Of a stretch of 53,009 bases of DNA, positions 24,354-31,544 are shown piece by piece. Numbering within the stretch: position 1 is the first letter of the stretch; every line of letters starts with the position of its first letter. The DNA lies in contig JAQXIM010000116.1 in assembly GCA_029007785.1 (NCBI GenBank), positions 1 through 53,009 on the forward strand, written 5' to 3'. Origin of the DNA: Clostridiales bacterium (GTDB taxonomy: Bacteria > Bacillota > Clostridia > Lachnospirales > Lachnospiraceae). Both the position numbers and the translations under genes were made by a program. Under the pieces are notes generated by a model. It had not been told where the DNA came from. It made no database searches and saw only the letters and a list, made by a program, of their open reading frames with translations.

Positions 24354-25474
24354 AGATAAAATTTTATATCAGGCAGGTAATTAAGATGATAACCCGGCAA
24401 ATCGTTTTACCGGTTGTTTATGGTTTTGCCTGTCTTCGCCATCCTGAGGTGGATTCCCATCTTGTAATTCTGGCAGATGCCCATCACGAAAGCCTGCCGG
24501 ACAGTATGGCGGCGGTGAAGGAGGAACTTCTGCACCGTGGTTATACGGTGAAAGAGCGATTCTGCGATTTTCAGAAATCATCCCCCTATGCGGCAACCCG
24601 GGAAATGATTCAGTTTATGGACGATTATTCCCAGGCTGGCTGCGTGCTTCTCTGCGATTATTATCTGCCGGTTACGGCCTGCAGAAAACGAAAGGAAACC
24701 AAAGTGATTCAGCTCTGGCATGCCTGCGGTGCTTATAAAAAATTCGGATACGATGCCAAAGATGATATTCCAGGCTGCTTTTCTTCTCATATGTTTGGCA
24801 ATCTGGATCTGGTAACCGTCAGCGGCAAGGTTTGTATTCCCCACTATGCCAGTGCCTTCCATATTCCGGAGGAAATGGTGGCAGCCCTGGGTGTCAGCCG
24901 GACCGACAAATATTTTTCCGAGAGCTATCGGGAAAGCTGTCGTCAGAAATTTCGGGAGATTTATCCGGAATCGAAAGGAAAACGTGTCGTGGTCTGGGCT
25001 CCCACGTTTCGTGGAAATGCAGCCGATGCGGATCTGGTAGGGTTGGAGGAAATACTGAAACTGAAAGAACAGAGGAAGGATAAGGACTTCTTCCTGATTA
25101 AGCTTCATCCTCATATGAAGGGAACGGCTTCTGTCCCTGCCTGTATTCTTTCCACAGAAGAGCTTCTTCCCGCAGCTGATGTTTTGATCTCTGACTTTTC
25201 TTCCATTATTTTTGAATTTAGTCTTTTTCAGAAGCCAATTCTTCTCTTTGCTCCGGATGCTGACAGCTACATGGACCGAAGAGGGACCTACGAGATCGGG
25301 AAACTTCCCGGACCGATGGCCGCATCTGCAGAAGAATTGGCATCCCTTTTCCAGGCCATTGATGATGGAGCGGAGGATCCTCAGCATGTTTTCCCCTATT
25401 GCCGGATTCAGATGGAGGCCTGTGACGGTCATGCGACCGAACGGATTGCCAGGTATCTGGAAATGTCACGATAA
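24350..25474 (+). CDS. Second CDP-polyol phosphotransferase, TagF/TarL type
   Basis: 374 residues with the same motif set: WHACGAYKKFGYD, WAPTFRG, KLHPHMKG and ISDFSSIIFEFSLFQKP. It overlaps the preceding gene by ATGA, which favours coupled translation and a shared polymer. A likely division of labour is that one enzyme primes the linkage unit and the other extends the chain, as in TarK/TarL or TagB/TagF pairs; this is inference. A terminator follows four bases after the stop. The N-terminal 110 residues lack the TM-like hydrophobicity of integral proteins, so membrane association is probably peripheral. Confidence 0.9.
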   Translation: MKIKFYIRQVIKMITRQIVLPVVYGFACLRHPEVDSHLVILADAHHESLPDSMAAVKEELLHRGYTVKERFCDFQKSSPYAATREMIQFMDDYSQAGCVLLCDYYLPVTACRKRKETKVIQLWHACGAYKKFGYDAKDDIPGCFSSHMFGNLDLVTVSGKVCIPHYASAFHIPEEMVAALGVSRTDKYFSESYRESCRQKFREIYPESKGKRVVVWAPTFRGNAADADLVGLEEILKLKEQRKDKDFFLIKLHPHMKGTASVPACILSTEELLPAADVLISDFSSIIFEFSLFQKPILLFAPDADSYMDRRGTYEIGKLPGPMAASAEELASLFQAIDDGAEDPQHVFPYCRIQMEACDGHATERIARYLEMSR

Positions 25475-25478
25475 AAAT

Positions 25479-25506
25479 GGGTTTCCCTTGACGGAAATCC
25501 GTTTTT
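25479..25506 (+). terminator. Terminator of the tarIJ operon
   Basis: GGGTTTCC pairs with GGAAATCC (one G-T pair) around CTTGAC, and GTTTTTC follows. It starts four bases after the stop codon. Confidence 0.7.
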
Positions 25507-25517
25507 CAATGTTTTCA

Positions 25518-25546
25518 TTGCTTTTTTATGTTCACGATAGTATAAT
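25518..25546 (+). promoter_or_regulatory. Promoter of the TagGH operon
   Basis: TTGCTT and a consensus TATAAT are spaced by 17 bases, about 110 bases before the permease start. Confidence 0.65.
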
Positions 25547-25655
25547 TTTAGGAACGTAATGGCTCCGGCGCAGGATTCATAAAAATGGCGCCGTTACATA
25601 TTTTAATCTCTCCTGGTATGAAAGCTTCTGCCGGGTTATCAGGGGAAAAGTGAGG

Positions 25656-26459
25656 ATGTACATGTTATCTCGATTTATTGCCGACTGCAAAAAATATATG
25701 TATTATGCGTACTACTCTGCAAAAGCAGAGCTGAAGGCAGAGGTAGCCAATTCTCGTCTGAACTGGGTTTGGTGGGTATTGGAACCGTTCTGCTTCATGT
25801 TGATTTATACGCTGGTATTCGGCGTGATTTTCAACCACAAGGAAAAATATTTTCCTGCCTTTGTTTTTCTAGGTCTCACTGCCTGGGATTTCTTTAATAA
25901 AAACATGCACAACAGTGTGAAGATGATCAAGAACAATAAATCCATCGTATCAAAAATTTATCTGCCAAAGTTTATTCTGATTCTTTCCAAGATGATGGTA
26001 AATGGATTTAAAATGACGATATCCTGCGGCCTTGTGGTATTGATGATGATCTTTTATCGGGTGGAGATATCCTGGCGGATTCTGTGCGTGATTCCTATTC
26101 TGCTGACACTTTTTGCAGTGACTTTTGGTTTCATGACATTTTTGCTGCATTTCGGTGTCTTTATTGAAGACTTGTCCAATGTGGTTAACATCGCTCTTCG
26201 TCTTATTTTCTATTTGACCGGTGTTTTTTATAATGTGGAGACCAGACTGGTTGGAAAAATTCCGGAATTTGGTATTGAGGCCATTCGGTATGGTAATCCC
26301 ATGGCTTTGATTCTATCCTCTTTGCGCCGCTGTCTGCTTTATAATGAGACACCGGAGATGGTTCCGCTGATGATATGGCTGGTTCTTGGCATTATTATTT
26401 CGGTTCTCGGCATCCGAATGATTTATAAGAATGAAAATAGTTATGTGAAGGTGATCTAA
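25656..26459 (+). CDS. tagG: ABC-2 type polysaccharide/teichoic acid export permease
   Basis: About 267 residues with six membrane segments, in the RfbA/TagG branch of ABC-2 permeases. NSRLNWVWWVLEPFCFM at the N-terminus and the IKNNKSIVSKIYLPKF loop are typical. It forms the channel half of the exporter with the ATPase encoded directly after (stop and start overlap as TAATG), moving lipid-linked polymer across the membrane. The start is uncertain: ATG at 25656 follows AGGGG, ATG at 25662 follows GAGG, and a GTG lies at 25650. The symbol is by role; the polymer could be any glycan made in this region. Confidence 0.88.
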   Translation: MYMLSRFIADCKKYMYYAYYSAKAELKAEVANSRLNWVWWVLEPFCFMLIYTLVFGVIFNHKEKYFPAFVFLGLTAWDFFNKNMHNSVKMIKNNKSIVSKIYLPKFILILSKMMVNGFKMTISCGLVVLMMIFYRVEISWRILCVIPILLTLFAVTFGFMTFLLHFGVFIEDLSNVVNIALRLIFYLTGVFYNVETRLVGKIPEFGIEAIRYGNPMALILSSLRRCLLYNETPEMVPLMIWLVLGIIISVLGIRMIYKNENSYVKVI

Positions 26460-27193
26460 TGAGTAAGGTTCCCAGTGCAATTAGTGTAAAAGATCTGTAC
26501 ATCAGTTATAAAACCATTCAGTCCTATTCGATAAAAAAGAGTCTGTTAAGCGGAAAGAAATCGGATTCGGATGTATTTGAGGCAGTAAAAGGTGTCTCGT
26601 TTGAAGTGCCCAAGGGACAGATTCTGGGAATTACCGGAAAAAACGGAAGCGGAAAATCCACCCTTCTTCGTGCTTTGGCGGGAATATTTTCTGCAGATTC
26701 CGGCAGCATTGATCTTCACGGCAATTCGGTTTCCCTTCTTTCCATTGGGGTAGGTTTTCAGCCCAAGCTGTCCGGTCGGGAGAATATCATGCTCTCCGGT
26801 CTTCTGCTTGGATTTTCGGAGGCTGAAATCCGGAAAAAGATGGATAAGATCATCAATTTCTCCGAGCTGGGTGATTTCATTGATCGTCCCGTTCGAACTT
26901 ACTCCAGTGGTATGTATTCCAAGCTGGCTTTCTCCATCACCGCTATCCTTGAGACGGACATCATGCTGATTGATGAGGTATTGAGTGTAGGCGATGAAAA
27001 GTTTAAGAAGAAGAGCTATAAAAAGATGAAAAAGCTGATTTCTCAGGAAGATCGTACCGTGGTCATCGTTTCCCATAGTCTGAGCATGCTGAATGATCTT
27101 TGTGACAATCTTATGTGGCTCCACGATGGTGAGATTCGCATGATGGGAGAAACATCGGAGGTACTTCCGGCATACCGTGAGTTTATGAATTAG
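26459..27193 (+). CDS. tagH: ABC transporter ATP-binding protein for teichoic acid/polysaccharide export
   Basis: 244 residues with Walker A (GITGKNGSGKST), the ABC signature as YSSGMYSKLAFSI, Walker B (MLIDEVLSVGDE) and the H-loop histidine in IVSHS. The insertion before Walker A (IKKSLLSGKKSDSDVFEAVKGVSFEV) is the pattern of exporters of the TagH/Wzt group. It is short: the C-terminal extension seen in TagH of Bacillus and the carbohydrate-binding domain of some Wzt proteins are absent. The start overlaps the permease stop by one base. It powers export of undecaprenyl-linked polymer. Confidence 0.92.
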   Translation: MSKVPSAISVKDLYISYKTIQSYSIKKSLLSGKKSDSDVFEAVKGVSFEVPKGQILGITGKNGSGKSTLLRALAGIFSADSGSIDLHGNSVSLLSIGVGFQPKLSGRENIMLSGLLLGFSEAEIRKKMDKIINFSELGDFIDRPVRTYSSGMYSKLAFSITAILETDIMLIDEVLSVGDEKFKKKSYKKMKKLISQEDRTVVIVSHSLSMLNDLCDNLMWLHDGEIRMMGETSEVLPAYREFMN

Positions 27194-27203
27194 GGGTAAC
27201 GAT

Positions 27204-27734
27204 ATGAATTGGATGAAAGAAATGTTCCGAAGAGTTGCCCAGATTTTTGTCGGGATCTTCATTTTTGACTGTCCCGGATTTCAAGGGATTCGAAAATGGG
27301 TTTATGGAAGGATTGCTTCTTCCATGGGAAAGAAGAATGTTTTTTCTTCAAAAATCATGTTTTACGTTCCCCATGGATTGGACAAGAAAAAATTAACGGT
27401 GGGAAATCATGTGAGAATTTCCGAAGATGTTCGAATTGATCTTTCCGCAGATGTTGCTCTGGAAGATAATGTATGGATTTCTCAGCATGTGGATATTCTG
27501 AATCACATTCACTCGATTAATGGAAGAGAATGGAAGGATTCCAAAGCCATTGAACTGACAGATGGACTTTGCATCGGGGAGGACGCCTGGATTGGCGCCA
27601 ATGTGATTATTCTGCCGAAGGTAACAAGAATCGGGAAAGGCGCCATTGTGGGAGCCGGGTCTGTGGTGACCAGAGATATTGAGGATTATGCTGTGGTGGC
27701 GGGCAATCCGGCCAGACAGATTTCCCAGCGCTGA
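27204..27734 (+). CDS. Left-handed beta-helix acetyltransferase
   Basis: 176 residues with hexapeptide repeats (VGNHVRISEDVRID..., IGEDAWIGANVIILPKV) and the GAGSVVTRDIEDYAVVAGNPA end common to maltose/galactoside O-acetyltransferases and WbbJ-type enzymes. The catalytic histidine is likely in NHIHSI. It should transfer acetyl from acetyl-CoA to a sugar in the cytoplasm, before export. GGGG lies just before the ATG, ten bases after the TagH stop. An amphipathic or weakly hydrophobic N-terminal segment (VAQIFVGIFIFDC) is notable and may tether it to the membrane. The acceptor is unknown. Confidence 0.85.
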   Translation: MNWMKEMFRRVAQIFVGIFIFDCPGFQGIRKWVYGRIASSMGKKNVFSSKIMFYVPHGLDKKKLTVGNHVRISEDVRIDLSADVALEDNVWISQHVDILNHIHSINGREWKDSKAIELTDGLCIGEDAWIGANVIILPKVTRIGKGAIVGAGSVVTRDIEDYAVVAGNPARQISQR

Positions 27735-27789
27735 CCGAAAGAAGTCGGCAGCCTCAAAAAAACAGGGAAGAACGAAAGGGAAAAGAGAA

Positions 27790-28197
27790 ATGAACTGGAA
27801 ACGATTAATCAATCGTGAAACCATCAGCTATGGATTTTTTGGTGTCCTCACGACTCTTGAGAATCTTGTTCTGTTTCGTCTGCTGCTGAAGGGAAACGTG
27901 CCATATCAGGCGGCCAATTTTATCACATTGATTGTGGTAAAACTGACGGCATATCTGTGCAATAAGAATTTTGTGTTTCATTCCCGGACAGGAAGCTGGC
28001 TGGAGCTTCTGAAAGAATTCGGACGATTTGTAGTTACCAGAGGTTTTACCATGATTCTGGATTACATTTGCCTGATTCTGGCAGTAGAACTTTTGCATAT
28101 GGACCCTTTTATCAGTAAGTGCCTGATCATCGTATTGGTGGTTGTGGTCAATTACTTTTTGGGAAAAAACCATGTGTTTCTCAATAAAACAGAGTAA
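27790..28197 (+). CDS. GtrA-like flippase
   Basis: 135 residues with four membrane segments; the GtrA signature is seen in ISYGFFGVLTTLENLVLF and YLCNKNFVFHS. GtrA proteins are thought to flip polyprenyl-phosphate-linked sugars outward. A GT2 polyprenyl sugar transferase and a GT-C membrane protein follow, which completes the known three-part surface-glycosylation layout. GtcA of Listeria, in teichoic acid galactosylation, belongs to the same family. The ATG chosen follows AAAGAGAA and gives the typical family length; a longer in-frame extension has no support. A terminator lies directly behind. Confidence 0.88.
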   Translation: MNWKRLINRETISYGFFGVLTTLENLVLFRLLLKGNVPYQAANFITLIVVKLTAYLCNKNFVFHSRTGSWLELLKEFGRFVVTRGFTMILDYICLILAVELLHMDPFISKCLIIVLVVVVNYFLGKNHVFLNKTE

Positions 28198-28198
28198 A

Positions 28199-28244
28199 GA
28201 AAAAGAGACAGTTGTCCCGGGGAAGAGGCATCCGTCTCTTTTTC
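28199..28244 (+). terminator. Terminator after the GtrA-like gene
   Basis: AAAAGAGAC pairs with GTCTCTTTT around a 24-base loop, and a T run follows. It ends the TagGH-acetyltransferase-GtrA transcript. Confidence 0.7.
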
Positions 28245-28378
28245 GTTTCCCGCCGGAGGCACTGAAGTTCTTGGTATTGAGGGAGAATAACAGAGGAACC
28301 AGGGGAAAAGGGTGTTGCAAAATGGGAAAGAATGAATTATAGTAAGATACTGATGTAGTGGTGGAAGGTGCGAGAAAG

Positions 28379-29329
28379 ATGAAATTGATGATACAGATTC
28401 CGTGTTATAATGAAGCGGAGACCTTGGAAATTGCTTTGAATGATCTGCCCCGTCAGATCGATGGAGTGGATGAGATTGAATATTTGATTATCAATGACGG
28501 AAGCCAGGACAATACGGTGGAAGTGGCCAAAGCCTGGGGCGTCCATTACGTGGTCAATTTCCGAAAGAACAAGGGTCTGGCAAAGGGCTTTATGGCCGGA
28601 TTGGATGCCTGTCTGCGGAATGGGGCGGATATTATTGTGAATACGGATGCAGACAATCAGTACTGCGGGGCAGATATTGAGAAGCTGGTTCGTCCGATTC
28701 TGGATGGCAAGGCAGACATTGTAATCGGTGAGAGACCGATTGACCAGACAGCTCATTTCTCACCGCTGAAGAAAAAACTGCAGCATTTTGGCAGCTGGGT
28801 TGTGCGGAAGGCTTCGAATACGGATATTCCGGATGCCCCCAGTGGTTTTCGGGCCTATAGCAGGGAAGCGGCCATGCGTCTGAATGTCACCAATGAATAT
28901 ACTTATACCATGGAAACACTGATCCAGGCAGGGCGGAATAAGATGGCAATGGTATCTGTACCTATTCGTACCAATGAAGAACTGAGGCCCTCCAGGCTTT
29001 TTTCCAGCATGTTTGGTTATATTAAGAAAGCCATGCTGACCATCGTGCGTTCTTTCATGATGTACAAGCCTCTGAGATTTTTTTCCTGTATTGGAAGTCT
29101 GTTTTTTCTCCTCGGAGTGCTCCTCGGTATTCGTTATCTGGTACTCCTCTTTTCCGGTGAAGGGGGCGGCCACATCCAGTCACTGATTCTGGCCAGCACG
29201 TTGATGCTGATCGGTGTTCAGACGGCAGTAATCGGACTGCTCAGTGATATTATTTCCGATAACCGGAAAATTCTGGAAGATGTTCAGTACCATGTCAGAA
29301 AGATGGATTATGAGACAAGGGACAAATGA
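28379..29329 (+). CDS. Family 2 polyprenyl-phosphate sugar transferase (GtrB/DPM1-like)
   Basis: About 316 residues. The GT-A domain shows IQIPCYNEAETLEIAL, IINDGSQDNT, NFRKNKGLAKG, the metal site NTDADNQY, and a GFRAYSREAAMR segment. Two C-terminal membrane segments (about 235-260 and 270-300) are as in GtrB. It would load a sugar on undecaprenyl phosphate in the cytoplasm. The neighbour encoding a GtrA-like flippase makes this likely, and the product would then be used outside by the GT-C protein encoded next. The start is the ATG after GGAAGGTGCGAGAAAG; the spacing is a little long. The sugar is unknown. Confidence 0.88.
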   Translation: MKLMIQIPCYNEAETLEIALNDLPRQIDGVDEIEYLIINDGSQDNTVEVAKAWGVHYVVNFRKNKGLAKGFMAGLDACLRNGADIIVNTDADNQYCGADIEKLVRPILDGKADIVIGERPIDQTAHFSPLKKKLQHFGSWVVRKASNTDIPDAPSGFRAYSREAAMRLNVTNEYTYTMETLIQAGRNKMAMVSVPIRTNEELRPSRLFSSMFGYIKKAMLTIVRSFMMYKPLRFFSCIGSLFFLLGVLLGIRYLVLLFSGEGGGHIQSLILASTLMLIGVQTAVIGLLSDIISDNRKILEDVQYHVRKMDYETRDK

Positions 29330-29362
29330 ACATAAAATGCATGATTGCATGCAATTTTATGT
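29330..29362. other. Fourteen-pair imperfect hairpin after the GtrB-like gene
   Basis: ACATAAAATGCATG and CATGCAATTTTATGT pair with one bulged base around ATTG, starting one base after the stop. No T run follows, so it is more likely an mRNA 3' end stabiliser than a terminator. Confidence 0.5.
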
Positions 29363-29397
29363 CTAAGGGTCCTGCCAAACATGAGAAAGAATAGACA

Positions 29398-29423
29398 TTA
29401 AGGGGACGTGAGCCCCTTTTGTT
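29398..29423 (+). terminator. Short terminator before the GT-C gene
   Basis: AAGGGG pairs with CCCCTT around a seven-base loop, and TTGTTT follows. It is a weak to moderate terminator and may let some transcription continue into the GT-C gene. Confidence 0.6.
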
Positions 29424-29452
29424 TATGATTCCGGTCTTTTCAGGAGGAGCTT

Positions 29453-31330
29453 ATGGCGAGAAAAGATGCTAAAATATGTCTTGCTCTTTATGTTCTGATG
29501 TCGATCGCTCTTATCCTGCCGGTGTTGTTTGTAGACATGCCGGTTGTTGTGGATGAGATGGGAACGACAGCAAATGCTGCGTATCTTGCCGGATACGATT
29601 GGCATAATGGATTGATCTGCAGCGGCGGCTTCTATTATAAGTATGGACAAGTTCTGATCTGGACCTTGCCTTTTCTCTTGATCAGGGACTCGGTAATCCT
29701 GTACCGTGTTTTGCTGATCATCAGTTCCCTGCTGATGTCATCCGGCATTGTTTGCTGCTATGTGATTTGCCGGAAATTTTTTCACATTCCTTCGGAGAGA
29801 CAGGCTGCAGCTTTGTCTGCAGCGTCGACCCTCGTTCCTTCTGTACTCATGGGAGCTCTGTATACGAGAGCAGATTCCATGCTGTGTACCCTTACCTGGA
29901 TGCTTCTGCTGCTAATGCTTGTGACTGCCGGGACGGAAAGCCCGAAACTCCGGTTTTGGGGAAGTGTTCTGGTGGGAATCCTTTCCGTCTATTCCTTTAT
30001 GTGCCATACTCGGGGGATTGTCACTGTGCTGGCCGTATTTTTTACGCTGTTTTTGGGAAGTCTTTTCTGTCGTCGTTCTCTGGTTTCCTGGCCTGCCTAT
30101 CTGGTAAGTACAGGGATTAGTCTGGCAGCCGATCGGATGATCGCTGAATGGTTCCGCCTTGGAATCTGGGGAGAGAATGGTGCTGTGTTTTCGGCTGCGG
30201 AAACCTTTGACTGGGCTTCTCTGATGGAGATATTCACACCGGAGGGAATGAGAATCGTTCTCGATACGGTTTTAGGCTGGCTGTATATCCTGTTTTGTTC
30301 CACTTATGGATTGGCAGCCGTGGCCCTTGTGGGATGTATTCTACTTTTCTGGAAACAATTAAGAAAGAAGTGGAAGGAAAATACAGAATGGAATCTGACA
30401 TCCCTTTTTGGCTTCTTTCTTTTTGGCGGAAATCTTGCCATGGGTGTTCTCTTTTTCTTCCCATATATCAGAGAAACTGTGACGGGAACGGCTTTTAAGC
30501 GGGCGGATCGTTTGATATACGACCGTTATCTTCTTCCGGCTATGGGAATTCTGGTTCTGATGGGCCTTCTTTTCCTTATTTACCAGAAAAAACTTTACAA
30601 TGGAGCAGCAAAAGCGGTGACTGCTGCGTTGTCTGCTCTTGTTATCGGTGGATTTGCTTTGCTGGCGGCACCGGCTCTGGTCGGTCATCAGGTAGTTCTG
30701 CGGTATTTTTCTGTTCCCGCTTCTTTCCTGACCTTTTACAAAGGAGAGGGTTCCATTGTTTTTCGGGAATATCCCACCAGACTGGTTCTTGTGGGCTGTC
30801 TCTGCTTTGTTCTGTTCCTGGTTATTCTGGCATTGAGTCTGGCCCGGAAAGAAAAAATAATGATGGCAGTGATTCTGACGACAGGGATGGCATTGTATGG
30901 GGTAGGTGCAAAACGTCTGAGAATTGATGAAGGAGCCAAGCGATCCAATCGAAGTGAAACCGTAAGAGAATTCATGGAGGAAGTCTGTGATTTGCCGGAA
31001 CAATATCGGCGGGTTTATGTTAAGACGGAAACCCTGAAAGTTAAATATTGGCAGTTCCCTTTGAAAGAATATCGAATGATTAATAGAAATAAGGTTAAGC
31101 TGAAAAAGAAAAATAATTTATTTGTTTTATATGATGAACTGCCGCAGCCGGATTCTCTGGCAGCCGGAAAATATTATACCATTGATTCCCTTCCCGAGGA
31201 TCAGGACAACAATACGGATGTATTGGTGAAGGGAAAGAAACTGGCGAAAGAATTGAAAAAACGAGGATATAAACTGACTCTATATGCCAATGTGAAAAAG
31301 CAGGAGGTTTCGACCATATCCGAACCCTGA
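29453..31330 (+). CDS. GT-C type membrane glycosyltransferase (GT39/ArnT-like)
   Basis: 625 residues with about eleven to thirteen membrane segments and a hydrophilic C-terminal domain (about 490-625). The first outside loop carries the acidic pair D34-E35 (VVVDEMGTTANAAYL), the position of the catalytic acid in GT-C enzymes, and a long stretch of helices follows. It would take sugar from a polyprenyl-phosphate sugar on the outer face and move it to a polymer. Two upstream genes encode a GtrA-like flippase and a GtrB-like loader, so it is best seen as the GtrC-type partner. GGAGG lies six bases or so before the ATG. The specific family cannot be confirmed by eye. Confidence 0.7.
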   Translation: MARKDAKICLALYVLMSIALILPVLFVDMPVVVDEMGTTANAAYLAGYDWHNGLICSGGFYYKYGQVLIWTLPFLLIRDSVILYRVLLIISSLLMSSGIVCCYVICRKFFHIPSERQAAALSAASTLVPSVLMGALYTRADSMLCTLTWMLLLLMLVTAGTESPKLRFWGSVLVGILSVYSFMCHTRGIVTVLAVFFTLFLGSLFCRRSLVSWPAYLVSTGISLAADRMIAEWFRLGIWGENGAVFSAAETFDWASLMEIFTPEGMRIVLDTVLGWLYILFCSTYGLAAVALVGCILLFWKQLRKKWKENTEWNLTSLFGFFLFGGNLAMGVLFFFPYIRETVTGTAFKRADRLIYDRYLLPAMGILVLMGLLFLIYQKKLYNGAAKAVTAALSALVIGGFALLAAPALVGHQVVLRYFSVPASFLTFYKGEGSIVFREYPTRLVLVGCLCFVLFLVILALSLARKEKIMMAVILTTGMALYGVGAKRLRIDEGAKRSNRSETVREFMEEVCDLPEQYRRVYVKTETLKVKYWQFPLKEYRMINRNKVKLKKKNNLFVLYDELPQPDSLAAGKYYTIDSLPEDQDNNTDVLVKGKKLAKELKKRGYKLTLYANVKKQEVSTISEP

Positions 31331-31409
31331 GTTCCCGGTCATCAGGCCTGGAATATCCGTTTAATTCATGAAGCCTTAAGAATAATAAAACGATTTCATA
31401 AAGAATCTG

Positions 31410-31418
31410 TGCTATAAT
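31410..31418 (+). promoter_or_regulatory. Extended -10 promoter of the tandem CDP-polyol transferase gene
   Basis: TGC-TATAAT is a consensus extended -10. No good -35 is visible, and the start codon lies about 127 bases downstream. Nothing else is supported in 31331-31544. Confidence 0.5.
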
Positions 31419-31544
31419 CGGAGCTGGTTGAGACAAGGCAGGTTCCCATGAAATCAGATGAAGCACGTTAACATGAGAGCAGATGGTGGAAGAGCATTTC
31501 ATTGGATTTTTGACCGTTTTGCATAGAACAGAGGAGAACAGATC

